DNA of 23,002 nt, taken from assembly GCA_948684385.1 (NCBI GenBank), contig CAPQCU010000025.1, positions 1 through 23,002 on the forward strand. The letters run 5' to 3'. The notes under the pieces are model-generated. The model made no database searches. It was not told the DNA's origin and was given only the letters and a program-made list of their open reading frames with translations. Below are positions 14,220 to 21,330 of this stretch, piece by piece. The DNA comes from an uncultured bacterium. Its GTDB lineage: Bacteria; Cyanobacteriota; Vampirovibrionia; Gastranaerophilales; Gastranaerophilaceae. The translations under genes were made by a program, and so were the position numbers. Within the stretch, counting starts at the first letter, position 1. Each line of letters opens with the position of its first letter.

Positions 14220-15296
14220 TTAATTTGGAATTATTACATTAAAACTTGTATTCTTAAGAATTTTAGACTCAACCCAGACATTACCGTTTAAAGACTGAAC
14301 CAAATTCTTCACACTTGCAAGAACAATTGCTCTTAGAACATTTTTACGATTAACAGAATCAACAATTTTATACGGGTCAAACATACATTCTAAGTCATTT
14401 TCAGATAACAAAAGAGAACTGCTTGAAAGTGTTATCAAAGTATATTGAGCAGGAGCAAGATTTCTTGCAGCCAAAAACTCATCATCAGGATTTGAAAGAT
14501 AAATATGAATTTCTCCCATATCAAGAGACTTAATTATAACTTCTAGTAAATCCTGTAAAATATTTTTAATAATACCTTCATTTGAAGAAATCGTTTTTTT
14601 GAAGTTATCAGCTGTGTTTATAGAAATGCTTATATCTTTTTCCTTAAAAAGCTGCTCATTAAAACGTACAACAGTATTAACAAGGCTTGTAATGTCAAGC
14701 GTTTTCTTCTCAGACTGTTTTAAGCATGATTCGGTTTGCGAAAGCTCCAGAAGCTTACCGACAAAATACATCAAATCTACAGAATTTTTGTTAATAATTC
14801 TGATATATTTTTCCTGCTGTTCTGTCATTTCTCCGCCAAGCCCGTCTGCCATAGCCTGAGAAAACCCTACTATTGACTGAATTGGTGATTTTAAGTCATT
14901 TGTAAGCTTTATTAAGAAGTTATTTTTTTCTCTGTTTATTTCTTCTGCATCCTGCTCTATTTTCACAGGCTGAGGCTCAGCAGCATCCCTAAAATCCAAA
15001 ACATAACCTTCTTCTATTGATTTTACCGTCATGTCAAAATAAACTTCTCTTCCGGTAGCTTTTGTAATTACCGGACGATTAATTGTTATGGCATTATTGA
15101 TTAAATTCATCGGATTTTCAATAAAATCAGATATTTTAGATGTTAATAAATGCATTTTAGATGTCTCAAATATCTCAGCAGCCGCATCATTAACCCACTG
15201 GATTTTGCCGTCCTTTCCGCACATTATAAGAGCATCAGGAAGCGCTTTTTCTACGTCTATTGAATTAGTTCTGAATAAAATCTTTTTTATGTCCAT
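14220..15296 (-). CDS. PAS / histidine-kinase-like protein without the phosphoacceptor histidine
   Basis: A protein of 358 aa with no membrane segment. Residues about 15-105 form a PAS domain (ALPDALIMCGKDGKIQWVND). Residues about 122-190 form a HisKA-like dimerisation helix pair, NNFLIKLTNDLKSPIQSIVGF. Aligned to the usual F-L-x-x-x-S-H-E-L-R-T-P-L pattern, the phosphorylated His is Asn133 (codon AAT, 14900-14898). The C-terminal HATPase-like part (about 200-357) lacks a recognisable N-box, a DxGxG motif and a glycine-rich lid; it reads QDLLEVIIKSLDM and LSSSSLLLSENDL where these should be. It is therefore most likely a pseudokinase used as a sensor or scaffold. No response regulator is adjacent. 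GGTGAGG before the ATG at 15296 is a good ribosome binding site. It is the first gene of the minus-strand block. Confidence 0.75.
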   Translation of the reverse strand: MDIKKILFRTNSIDVEKALPDALIMCGKDGKIQWVNDAAAEIFETSKMHLLTSKISDFIENPMNLINNAITINRPVITKATGREVYFDMTVKSIEEGYVLDFRDAAEPQPVKIEQDAEEINREKNNFLIKLTNDLKSPIQSIVGFSQAMADGLGGEMTEQQEKYIRIINKNSVDLMYFVGKLLELSQTESCLKQSEKKTLDITSLVNTVVRFNEQLFKEKDISISINTADNFKKTISSNEGIIKNILQDLLEVIIKSLDMGEIHIYLSNPDDEFLAARNLAPAQYTLITLSSSSLLLSENDLECMFDPYKIVDSVNRKNVLRAIVLASVKNLVQSLNGNVWVESKILKNTSFNVIIPN

Positions 15297-15318
15297 AGTA
15301 CCTCACCCTTTGACTTGT

Positions 15319-15327
15319 ATTTTAGCA
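15319..15327 (-). promoter_or_regulatory. Possible extended -10 for the kinase-ATPase-AsmA-PilZ-TPR block
   Basis: TGCTAAAAT on the minus strand (15327-15319) fits an extended -10 about 23 bases before the ATG. No convincing -35 is present. The divergent gap to the DnaJ-like gene is only 122 bases. Confidence 0.3.
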
Positions 15328-15418
15328 CAAATAATTAAAAGATTAATTTAAGATTAAGTTTATTAAGATTTGTAATTTTTTGTATTATCATAAGATAGTA
15401 GAGGGGACAAAGTTAAAT

Positions 15419-16438
15419 ATGAAATATAAAGACTATTATGAGATATTAGGTGTTTCTAGAGATGCAGATGCTTCTGCAATAAAATCTGCTTACAGAAAAC
15501 TCGCAAGAAAATACCATCCGGACGTAAATAAGACAAAAGAAGCGGAGGAAAAATTTAAAGATATAAACGAAGCTTACGAAGTTCTGTCAGATAAAGCAAA
15601 ACGCCAGCGTTATGATAGCTTAGGTGCAAACTGGCAGGGCGGAGCTGATTATACACCGCCACCCGGATTTGAAAACTTCAGTTTCAACTTTAATCAGGGC
15701 GGTGCTCAAAGCTTTGATTTCGGGGGAAGCGGTTTCTCTGATTTCTTTAGCTCTTTATTCGGCGACATGATGGGCGGAGGAATGGGAGCTCAACAAGCCG
15801 GACAAAACTTTGGAGGTTTTGATTTCAGACAGAGTGCCGGCAGGCAGAGAAGAACTGAACAGCCAAAAAGCGAAGATTTAGATATTACAAAGAATTTAAA
15901 CGTTACAGCAAAAGAAATATTTGACGGAAAACCTATATCTGTAACTTTTAATGACATGGAAAAATGTACTCAGTGTCATGGCGGCGGATACTGCCCTAAC
16001 TGCGGCGGCACAGGAATTGTTTCAAATAAAAAAAGTGTCAAAGTTAAACTGCCTAAAGGAGTTACAGAAGGTAAAAAAGTCCGATTAAAAGGCGAAGGAA
16101 AAGCAGATGCTTACGGAAATAAAGGAGATTTATACCTTATCGTTCATTTTAAAGACACAGAATACGAACTTGAAGGTGAAAATCTGGTTAAAGAAGTTGA
16201 AATCACTCCTCCGGAAGCTGTTTTAGGATGTTCAAAAGAAATCGAAACTTTGCACGGCAAGATTACAATAAAAATCCCTGCAGGAGTTTCAAGCGGGCAG
16301 TCACTAAGGTTAAAACAAATGGGACTCCCTAAAACTTCAGGTTACAGTGATTTAAACGCAAAAATAAAAATTGTAGTAACTAAAAATCCATCTAAAGAAG
16401 TACTGGATTTGTACAAAAAATTATTGGCATTACAATAA
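15419..16438 (+). CDS. DnaJ/CbpA-like co-chaperone with a minimal zinc finger
   Basis: A J-domain co-chaperone that stimulates Hsp70 (DnaK) ATPase activity. The ATG at 15419 gives 339 aa. The J-domain spans residues 4-67 (DYYEILGVSRDADASAIKSA) with the catalytic HPD at 33-35. A Gly/Phe-rich linker covers about 70-140, with repeated GG and FDF. The C-terminal substrate-binding domains follow (VKVKLPKGVTEGKKVRLKGE, ITIKIPAGVSSGQSLRLK). Between them there are only two CxxC motifs, Cys183/186 and Cys192/195 (CTQCHGGGYCPNCGGTG), where classical DnaJ has four and CbpA none. One zinc ion could be held. GAGGGG lies about 12 bases before the ATG. An in-frame TTG at 15380 is less likely. The 3' end overlaps the flagellin gene by 9 bases, tail to tail. 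No dnaK or grpE is nearby. Confidence 0.85.
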   Translation: MKYKDYYEILGVSRDADASAIKSAYRKLARKYHPDVNKTKEAEEKFKDINEAYEVLSDKAKRQRYDSLGANWQGGADYTPPPGFENFSFNFNQGGAQSFDFGGSGFSDFFSSLFGDMMGGGMGAQQAGQNFGGFDFRQSAGRQRRTEQPKSEDLDITKNLNVTAKEIFDGKPISVTFNDMEKCTQCHGGGYCPNCGGTGIVSNKKSVKVKLPKGVTEGKKVRLKGEGKADAYGNKGDLYLIVHFKDTEYELEGENLVKEVEITPPEAVLGCSKEIETLHGKITIKIPAGVSSGQSLRLKQMGLPKTSGYSDLNAKIKIVVTKNPSKEVLDLYKKLLALQ

Positions 16439-18292
16439 TTGAAGTGCAATCGACGGTGTTTGATTGGCAGTTGCAAGAAGTGTTGCTGATGCTTGCTGTA
16501 AAATTTGATTACTTATATAAGCGGAACTTTCTTTTGAAATATCAGAATCGCGAAGTGTTGAACGTGAAGAAATGAGATTTTCATAATGTACATTAATTTC
16601 TTCCAAAACACTTTCAAGACGATTTTGGCAAGCGCCATATTCCGTTTGTTTAGCTGAAATCGAAGTTAAAATATTATCAATAGTTTCAAGATAATTACCT
16701 TCATTTTTACCTATATTACGTAATTCATCAATATTATCCAGTAAAAAAGCAGTATTAATACAAATTTGTGCTTCATTAGAAGAATTTATTCCTACCTGAA
16801 AAACTATATCCGAAACAATGTTAGTATCATATACAGGAGTTTTATGTACAATCGTTATAAGTTCACTAATTTTTATACTTTCAGTAGTATTATGAGAACC
16901 TGCTCCTGTGCCTATATTTGCAGTTGAGTCAAGAAATCCGTTAGCTTTCGGAGTAAAAACAAAAGGAGAAGGCGTTTCTTGAGGTCTGGATCCGCTATCA
17001 GCTGAAATTGTAAGATTACTTCCCCTGTTTCCTATAAAATCACCGATATTCGTTGTAGTAGAAGCAGTAACAGTACCGGTTGAAATACACTTATTTAAAA
17101 CCGCATTGGCAGCGTTACCGGCAAAACCGCCCAGCAACTGCCCTCCTTCAACATTTGATAAAGAATAACAATTTGTAACCGTTCCTGTTAAATAACCGGC
17201 AAATCCTCCGGCAGAATTACCCCCCGTTACTTTACCGATAGAATAACAATTTTTTACGTTTTTTGCACTTGCATCACAAACTCCGATAAAACCGCCAATA
17301 TTTTCTATTCCTTCAACACTTCCTTCGGCAAAGCAATCAGTAACTGTTCCGTAAGAATATCCAATAAGACCACCTACATTATTATAACCTTCTACTTTTC
17401 CCGAAGCATAACAGTTACTTATCTCTGAACGCGCTCTTCCTACAAGTCCGCCTGTAAATGTATTGCCCGTAACGTTTATATTCTTTAAGCCCAGATTTGT
17501 TATTTCCGAACCTGTATCAGTATATCCAAAAAGCCCCTGATAGTTTTCTCCTGAACGATTTATGTACAGATTAGAAATTACATGTCTATTTCCGTTAAAT
17601 TTTGCAGCAAAAAGATTGACGGTATTACCTATCGGAGTCCAACCTTCACCGCTGGAATAAGCTGATAAATCAATGTCATTTGCCAGTACAAACTCAGTGT
17701 CAGCTCTGATTAACCCTGCATTAGTCATAGAAGCAAGCTTAGCTAGCTCACTTGCCGTAGAAATAGCATACGTTCCTTCTGTTAACTTTTGTGTCTCATC
17801 AACTTCATCAAACCCGATAAAACCTTCTGTTCAAATTTCTTCAACTTCAATAATATAATCTATAATTCTTTTATCCTGAAATAGTTTTATTCCATTAAAT
17901 TCGGTGCTTGAGTATAAACGTTCCACTTCATCTAAACGTGCGTTAACTTCTTCGTTTATAGCTTCTTGAGAACTTATTCCATAAGTTCCGTTTTTAGATT
18001 GTATTGTTAAATCCCGTATTCGAGAAAAATGACCGGAAATCAAAGCAAGTGAATCACTTGCAGTCATCAATAAATCCAGTCCTTTTGATGCATTATCTTC
18101 AGCCACCTGATAAGCACTGATTTTGGTTGACATTTGAGTTGAAATACAGTAATTTGCAGCATTATCTTTTGCCCCGTTAATTTTAAACCCTGTTGTCATA
18201 CGCTCAACAGCACAATTAAGCCCGTCTGTGGACTTTTTCAAACCGGCTTGTATAATTAATGATGATAGATTTGTATTGACTGTCAGAGGCAT
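16430..18292 (-). pseudogene. Flagellin with GLUG-repeat adhesin-like insert, interrupted by an in-frame TGA
   Basis: One frame of 621 codons, broken only by TGA at 17833-17831 (codon 154). Codons 1-153 encode the flagellin N-terminal D0/D1 domain: MPLTVNTNLSSLIIQAGLKK, RMTTGFKINGAKDNAANYCI and TEFNGIKLF. After the TGA the same frame continues into an adhesin-like domain (GTYAISTASELAKLAS, ANDIDLS, WTPIGN, GLFGYT), five to six GLUG-like repeats (about codons 264-428), then a D1-like part (VFQVGINSSNEAQICI) and the flagellin C-terminal D0 helix (about 545-620) ending QQASATLLATANQTPSIALQLL. No second lesion exists in the 466 codons after the TGA. The ATG start at 18292 has a perfect AGGAGG (18303-18298). 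The later part has no ribosome binding site of its own. It is either a very recent pseudogene, a sequence error or a read-through gene. Confidence 0.82.
17009..17503 (-). repeat. GLUG-type protein repeats encoded in the flagellin insert
   Basis: About six degenerate repeats of 26-29 residues follow the pattern N-C-(Y/F)-S/A-x-G-x-V-x-G-x-x-x-x-G-G-(L/F)-(I/A/V)-G. Examples are NCYASGKVEGYNNVGGLIG, DCFAEGSVEGIENIGGFIG and NCYSIGKVTGGNSAGGFAG. In the five later repeats a Cys opens the unit at regular spacing (26, 29, 26 and 27 residues). Such repeats form beta-helical or beta-solenoid adhesin stalks. Here they would project from the flagellin variable domain. Confidence 0.75.
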
Positions 18293-18297
18293 ATCAC

Positions 18298-18417
18298 CCT
18301 CCTGAAATCAGTACAAATAGAGTGTTTGCCCCCCTAACAGCTCAAAGCATGTCTCCGCAAGGGTTTGAGGCATTTTGTTGAAGGTGTCGACATTAACTTA
18401 TCCTTATACATATTATA
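18298..18417 (-). promoter_or_regulatory. Flagellin leader: candidate -10, hairpin with GGA, and strong ribosome binding site
   Basis: On the minus strand TATAAT (18417-18412) could start a leader of about 113 bases; no -35 and no sigma-28 motif were recognised. The leader contains CTCAAA (18369-18364) pairing with TTTGAG (18346-18341), and the loop includes GCGGAGAC. The ribosome binding site AGGAGG (18303-18298) lies 5 bases before the ATG. Two GGA motifs, one in a loop and one in the ribosome binding site, resemble CsrA-controlled flagellin leaders. That regulatory role is inference. Confidence 0.35.
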
Positions 18418-18485
18418 TTCCACATTTATATACTTTTATAACAATTTCTTTTTAATTTGTTACAAAGGTTTACAAACTTAATTTC

Positions 18486-18514
18486 TTGACATCGAAGCAA
18501 TTTATAAAGACAAT
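18486..18514 (+). promoter_or_regulatory. gcvT: Promoter of the gcvT-gcvH-gcvPA operon
   Basis: A perfect TTGACA (18486-18491), an exact 17-base spacer and GACAAT (18509-18514) make a sigma-70 promoter. The expected start near 18521 leaves about 16 bases before the ATG at 18537, just enough for the GGGGGA ribosome binding site. No glycine riboswitch fits between this promoter and the gene. Confidence 0.6.
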
Positions 18515-18536
18515 AAATATAAGACGGGGGATGAGT

Positions 18537-19634
18537 ATGACTAAACAAACTTTTTTACATGACAAACACATTGCTTTAGGCGCAAGAATGGTGGATTTTG
18601 CAGGCTGGGATATGCCTGTTCAGTATTCTTCAATCATCGAAGAACATAAAACTGTGCGCGAAAATATCGGATTATTTGATGTTTCGCACATGGGCGAAAT
18701 GATAGTTCAAGGGAAAGACGCTCTTCCTTACTTAAACAAGCTTGTTCCTCAGGATATTACAAAACTTGTTGATTTGAAGGCAATTTACTGTCAGCTTACT
18801 AACAAAAACGGCGGTATTATTGATGATTTGATTATTTATAAGCTTGAAGATAACAAGTATTTAATTATTGCCAACGCGTCAAGAATTGACGAAGATTTAA
18901 ACTGGATGGTTCGCAATAAAATCGGGTTTGATGTAGAAATCATTAACGAGTCACATAATTACTCGCTGCTTGCTGTACAGGGTCCAAAAGCATGCGAGCT
19001 TTTGAAAAGTCTCGGAGCGGAAGATTTACCGCCTTTCTTCTCCATTAAGCGTGGTGAACTTTTTAATATTAACCTCTGGATTTCGCGCACAGGTTACACC
19101 GGTGAAGACGGAGTCGAAATTCTTGTTAAAAACGAATTTTCGGAATATCTCTGGGATAAGCTTCTTGAAGCCGGAAAAGAATACGGAATTAAACCAATCG
19201 GACTTGGAGCACGAGATACTTTAAGACTTGAAGCGGCTCTTCATTTATACGGCAATGACCTTGATGAAGAAACAACACCGGTAGAAGCAGGTCTGGCATG
19301 GTCTGTAGCAAAAAATAAAACAGAAGACTATAACGGGAAAAAAGCAATCTTAGAGCAAATACAAAACGGAATATCAAAAAAACTTATCGGTTTAAAAATG
19401 CTTGATAAAAATATTGCAAGACACGGATATGAAGTGTATTATAATAATGAAAAGATTGGAAAAGTAACGAGCGGAGGTATTTCACCTGTTAGAGGAGACA
19501 ATATTGCGCTCGCTTACATAAAAAATCTTGACAATTTGACTGTAGGCTCTACAATTCAAATAATGGTACGAGATAAATTGCACAACGCAGAAATTGTTTC
19601 AAGACCGTTTGTAAAAAAGAATAATAAAGGATAA
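18537..19634 (+). CDS. gcvT: Glycine cleavage system T protein (aminomethyltransferase)
   Basis: GcvT takes the aminomethyl group from lipoylated GcvH and transfers the one-carbon unit to tetrahydrofolate, releasing ammonia. From the ATG at 18537 it is 365 aa, the normal family length, and the opening MTKQTFLHDKHIALGARMVDFAGWDMPVQY aligns end to end with E. coli GcvT. Family motifs are FDVSHMGE (47-54), GGIIDDLI (92-99, containing the folate-site Asp97 region), LLAVQGP, SRTGYTGEDGVEI, GLGARDTLRLEA and the C-terminal GKVTSGG-SP segment. The start was chosen because GGGGGA lies 5 bases upstream; an in-frame ATG at 18531 adds two residues, and a TTG at 18486 lies inside the promoter. It is first in a three-gene operon, with gcvH 25 bases downstream. 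Confidence 0.95.
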   Translation: MTKQTFLHDKHIALGARMVDFAGWDMPVQYSSIIEEHKTVRENIGLFDVSHMGEMIVQGKDALPYLNKLVPQDITKLVDLKAIYCQLTNKNGGIIDDLIIYKLEDNKYLIIANASRIDEDLNWMVRNKIGFDVEIINESHNYSLLAVQGPKACELLKSLGAEDLPPFFSIKRGELFNINLWISRTGYTGEDGVEILVKNEFSEYLWDKLLEAGKEYGIKPIGLGARDTLRLEAALHLYGNDLDEETTPVEAGLAWSVAKNKTEDYNGKKAILEQIQNGISKKLIGLKMLDKNIARHGYEVYYNNEKIGKVTSGGISPVRGDNIALAYIKNLDNLTVGSTIQIMVRDKLHNAEIVSRPFVKKNNKG

Positions 19635-19659
19635 TACTTATATATAGGAGAAAATTCGA

Positions 19660-20034
19660 ATGAACGAAAGTATGTTATGTACAAAAACGCACGAATACGT
19701 ACTTGAGCAAGAAGGAAAGTACGAAATTGGTATCACTGATTATGCAATAGAACAACTCGGCGATATAGTTTTCGTTGAGCTTCCGGAAGTTGGTTCAGAA
19801 TTTATAAAAAATGAAGCGTTTGCAACTATTGAATCCGTAAAAGCTGCTTCAGAAGTTTACATGCCAATTTCAGGTAAAATTATAGAAATCAACGAACAAA
19901 TTGTTAACAGCCCTGAGCTACTAAATGAAGAAGGGTTTGAAGACAAATGGTTCGTAAAAATTGAATCTGCTGCAGATCAGGTAGAATTTGCAGACCTTTT
20001 AGATTACTCAGATTATAAAGAAGAAATAGAATAA
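19660..20034 (+). CDS. gcvH: Glycine cleavage system H protein
   Basis: This small lipoyl carrier shuttles the aminomethyl intermediate between the P, T and L proteins. It is 124 aa, typical length. The lipoyl-attachment lysine is Lys61 in ATIESVKAASEVYMPISG, with the family motifs THEYV near residue 10, GITDYAIEQLGDIVFVELPEVG, and NEEGFEDKWFVKIE near the C-terminus. The sequence AGGAG lies 9 bases before the ATG. The stop overlaps the start of the next gene by 1 base (TAATG), so H and P-alpha are translationally coupled. Confidence 0.95.
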   Translation: MNESMLCTKTHEYVLEQEGKYEIGITDYAIEQLGDIVFVELPEVGSEFIKNEAFATIESVKAASEVYMPISGKIIEINEQIVNSPELLNEEGFEDKWFVKIESAADQVEFADLLDYSDYKEEIE

Positions 20035-21272
20035 TGAAAAACTTTTTAGCACACACAGAAGAAATCAGACAAGAAATGCTCAAGGAAATTTCCGGAGCTT
20101 CTCTTGAAGATTTATTCTCACAAATTCCGGTTAAGTTTAAAGATTTTGCAATTGCAAATCCTCTAAGCGAACTGGAAACACAAAGACAGGTAAAAGCACT
20201 CGCAAGAAAAAATAAAACTGAGTATTCAAGCTTTCTCGGAGGAGGAGTATATAACAAATTCATTCCGGCTTGCGTTAGCTATGTTGCTCAAAGATTTGAG
20301 TTTCTAACTGCATATACACCGTACCAGCCTGAGATTTCTCAAGGTACACTGCAGGTTATATATGAATACCAGACAATGATTTCACGCCTGACAGGTATGG
20401 ATATTGCAAACGCTTCTATGTATGACGGCGGCTCAGCCTGCGCAGAAGCAGTTCTTATGGCTCACAGAATTGCAAGAGGTAAAAAGAATAAAGCTTTAAT
20501 TTCAAACAGGCTTAATCCTGAATACAAAGAAGTTATTAAAACCTATTGCTGGGCACAGAACATACAGCTTGAATGGTTTGAGGAGCTTCCTGAAGACGTA
20601 AGTGAATATTGCGCGGTTCTCGTCCAATATCCGGATTATTTTGGTGAAATTTCTGAAATTATTAAACCTGATACGACATTAATTGTGTGCGCAAATTTAG
20701 CAGCACTTGCTGTTATAAAGCCGCCTGTTGAAGCAGATATCGTAGTCGGAGATATTCAGCCTCTTGGCATAAGTATGAGTTTTGGCGGACCTCACGCAGG
20801 TTATATGGCTTGTAAAGAAACGTTTATGCGCCAGATGCCGGGAAGATTAGTGGGAAGAACACTTGATGCAGACGGAAAGCAAGCTTTTACGCTTACTATC
20901 CAAACCCGCGAGCAGCACATCAAAAGAGAAAAAGCTACAAGCAATATTTGCTCAAACCAATCCTTAATAGCTCTTAGCGCAACTCTTTACTTGAGTTTAC
21001 TTGGAGAAAAAGGGTTTAGAGAAGCAAATGTAATTTCTGCGAACTTAGCGCATGCTCTTTCCAGAATGCTTAATGGCAAAGGTATCAGAACTCTTAATAA
21101 AAATTTCTTTAATGAGTTTGTTATTGAAGTCGCAGATGCAGATACGCACCTTAAAAAGCTAAAAGAAGCGGGTATCTTAGGCGGTATTAAGCTTGATGAC
21201 AGGCGTGTTCTTGTATGCACAACAGAAATAAATACAGAAGAAGAAATTGTAAATTATATTGAAGCTATCTAA
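20034..21272 (+). CDS. gcvPA: Glycine dehydrogenase (decarboxylating) subunit 1, GcvPA
   Basis: This is the N-terminal half of the split P protein, which with GcvPB decarboxylates glycine and loads the aminomethyl group onto GcvH. It is 412 aa, somewhat shorter than the usual 440-450. Family motifs are YTPYQPEISQGTLQVIYEYQ, GMDIANASMYDGGSACAEAV, GDIQPLGISMSFGGPHAGYMA, MPGRLVGRTLDADG and LTIQTREQHIKREKATSNIC. The PLP-binding lysine belongs to GcvPB, which is not encoded here: the gene is followed at once by a terminator and a transporter gene. GcvPB and the L protein must be elsewhere for the system to work. Confidence 0.93.
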   Translation: MKNFLAHTEEIRQEMLKEISGASLEDLFSQIPVKFKDFAIANPLSELETQRQVKALARKNKTEYSSFLGGGVYNKFIPACVSYVAQRFEFLTAYTPYQPEISQGTLQVIYEYQTMISRLTGMDIANASMYDGGSACAEAVLMAHRIARGKKNKALISNRLNPEYKEVIKTYCWAQNIQLEWFEELPEDVSEYCAVLVQYPDYFGEISEIIKPDTTLIVCANLAALAVIKPPVEADIVVGDIQPLGISMSFGGPHAGYMACKETFMRQMPGRLVGRTLDADGKQAFTLTIQTREQHIKREKATSNICSNQSLIALSATLYLSLLGEKGFREANVISANLAHALSRMLNGKGIRTLNKNFFNEFVIEVADADTHLKKLKEAGILGGIKLDDRRVLVCTTEINTEEEIVNYIEAI

Positions 21273-21291
21273 CTCAGATAGCTTCTTTTTT
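21261..21291 (+). terminator. Intrinsic terminator of the gcv operon
   Basis: GAAGCTATCT (21261-21270) and its perfect complement AGATAGCTTC (21276-21285) form a 10-bp stem with a 5-base loop, followed by six T. The left arm consists of the last codons of gcvPA, and the TAA stop (21270-21272) begins at the stem-loop junction. This is the clearest terminator in the window. Confidence 0.9.
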
Positions 21292-21299
21292 GATATAAT
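21291..21299 (+). promoter_or_regulatory. Extended -10 promoter for the NupC-like gene
   Basis: TGATATAAT begins in the last T of the gcvPA terminator, so the two signals overlap. No -35 is recognisable because the terminator hairpin occupies that space. The start would be near 21306, about 15 bases before the AGGAG ribosome binding site. Confidence 0.5.
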
Positions 21300-21330
21300 A
21301 ATTAATATCATTTTAAAATTAGGAGTACTG

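Noticed and set aside
15297..15418. CIRCE heat-shock operator before the DnaJ-like gene
   Set aside because: A TTAGCAC half-site is present at 15322, but no GAGTGCTAA partner lies 9 bases away.
17831..17833. Genome-wide TGA reassignment as the reason for the flagellin interruption
   Set aside because: No other gene in the window contains an in-frame TGA, which would be expected many times if TGA encoded an amino acid. RF2 loss cannot be tested here.
18293..18536. Glycine riboswitch before gcvT
   Set aside because: No tandem aptamer or its conserved core was found, and the likely transcript start near 18521 leaves no space for one.
19904..20263. 119-codon minus-strand frame across the gcvH/gcvPA junction
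   Set aside because: It is antisense to two strongly conserved genes, with no start signal.
21259..21330. Upstream extension of the NupC-like protein
   Set aside because: It runs through the gcvPA end, the terminator and the -10. The ATG at 21331 has AGGAG at ideal distance.
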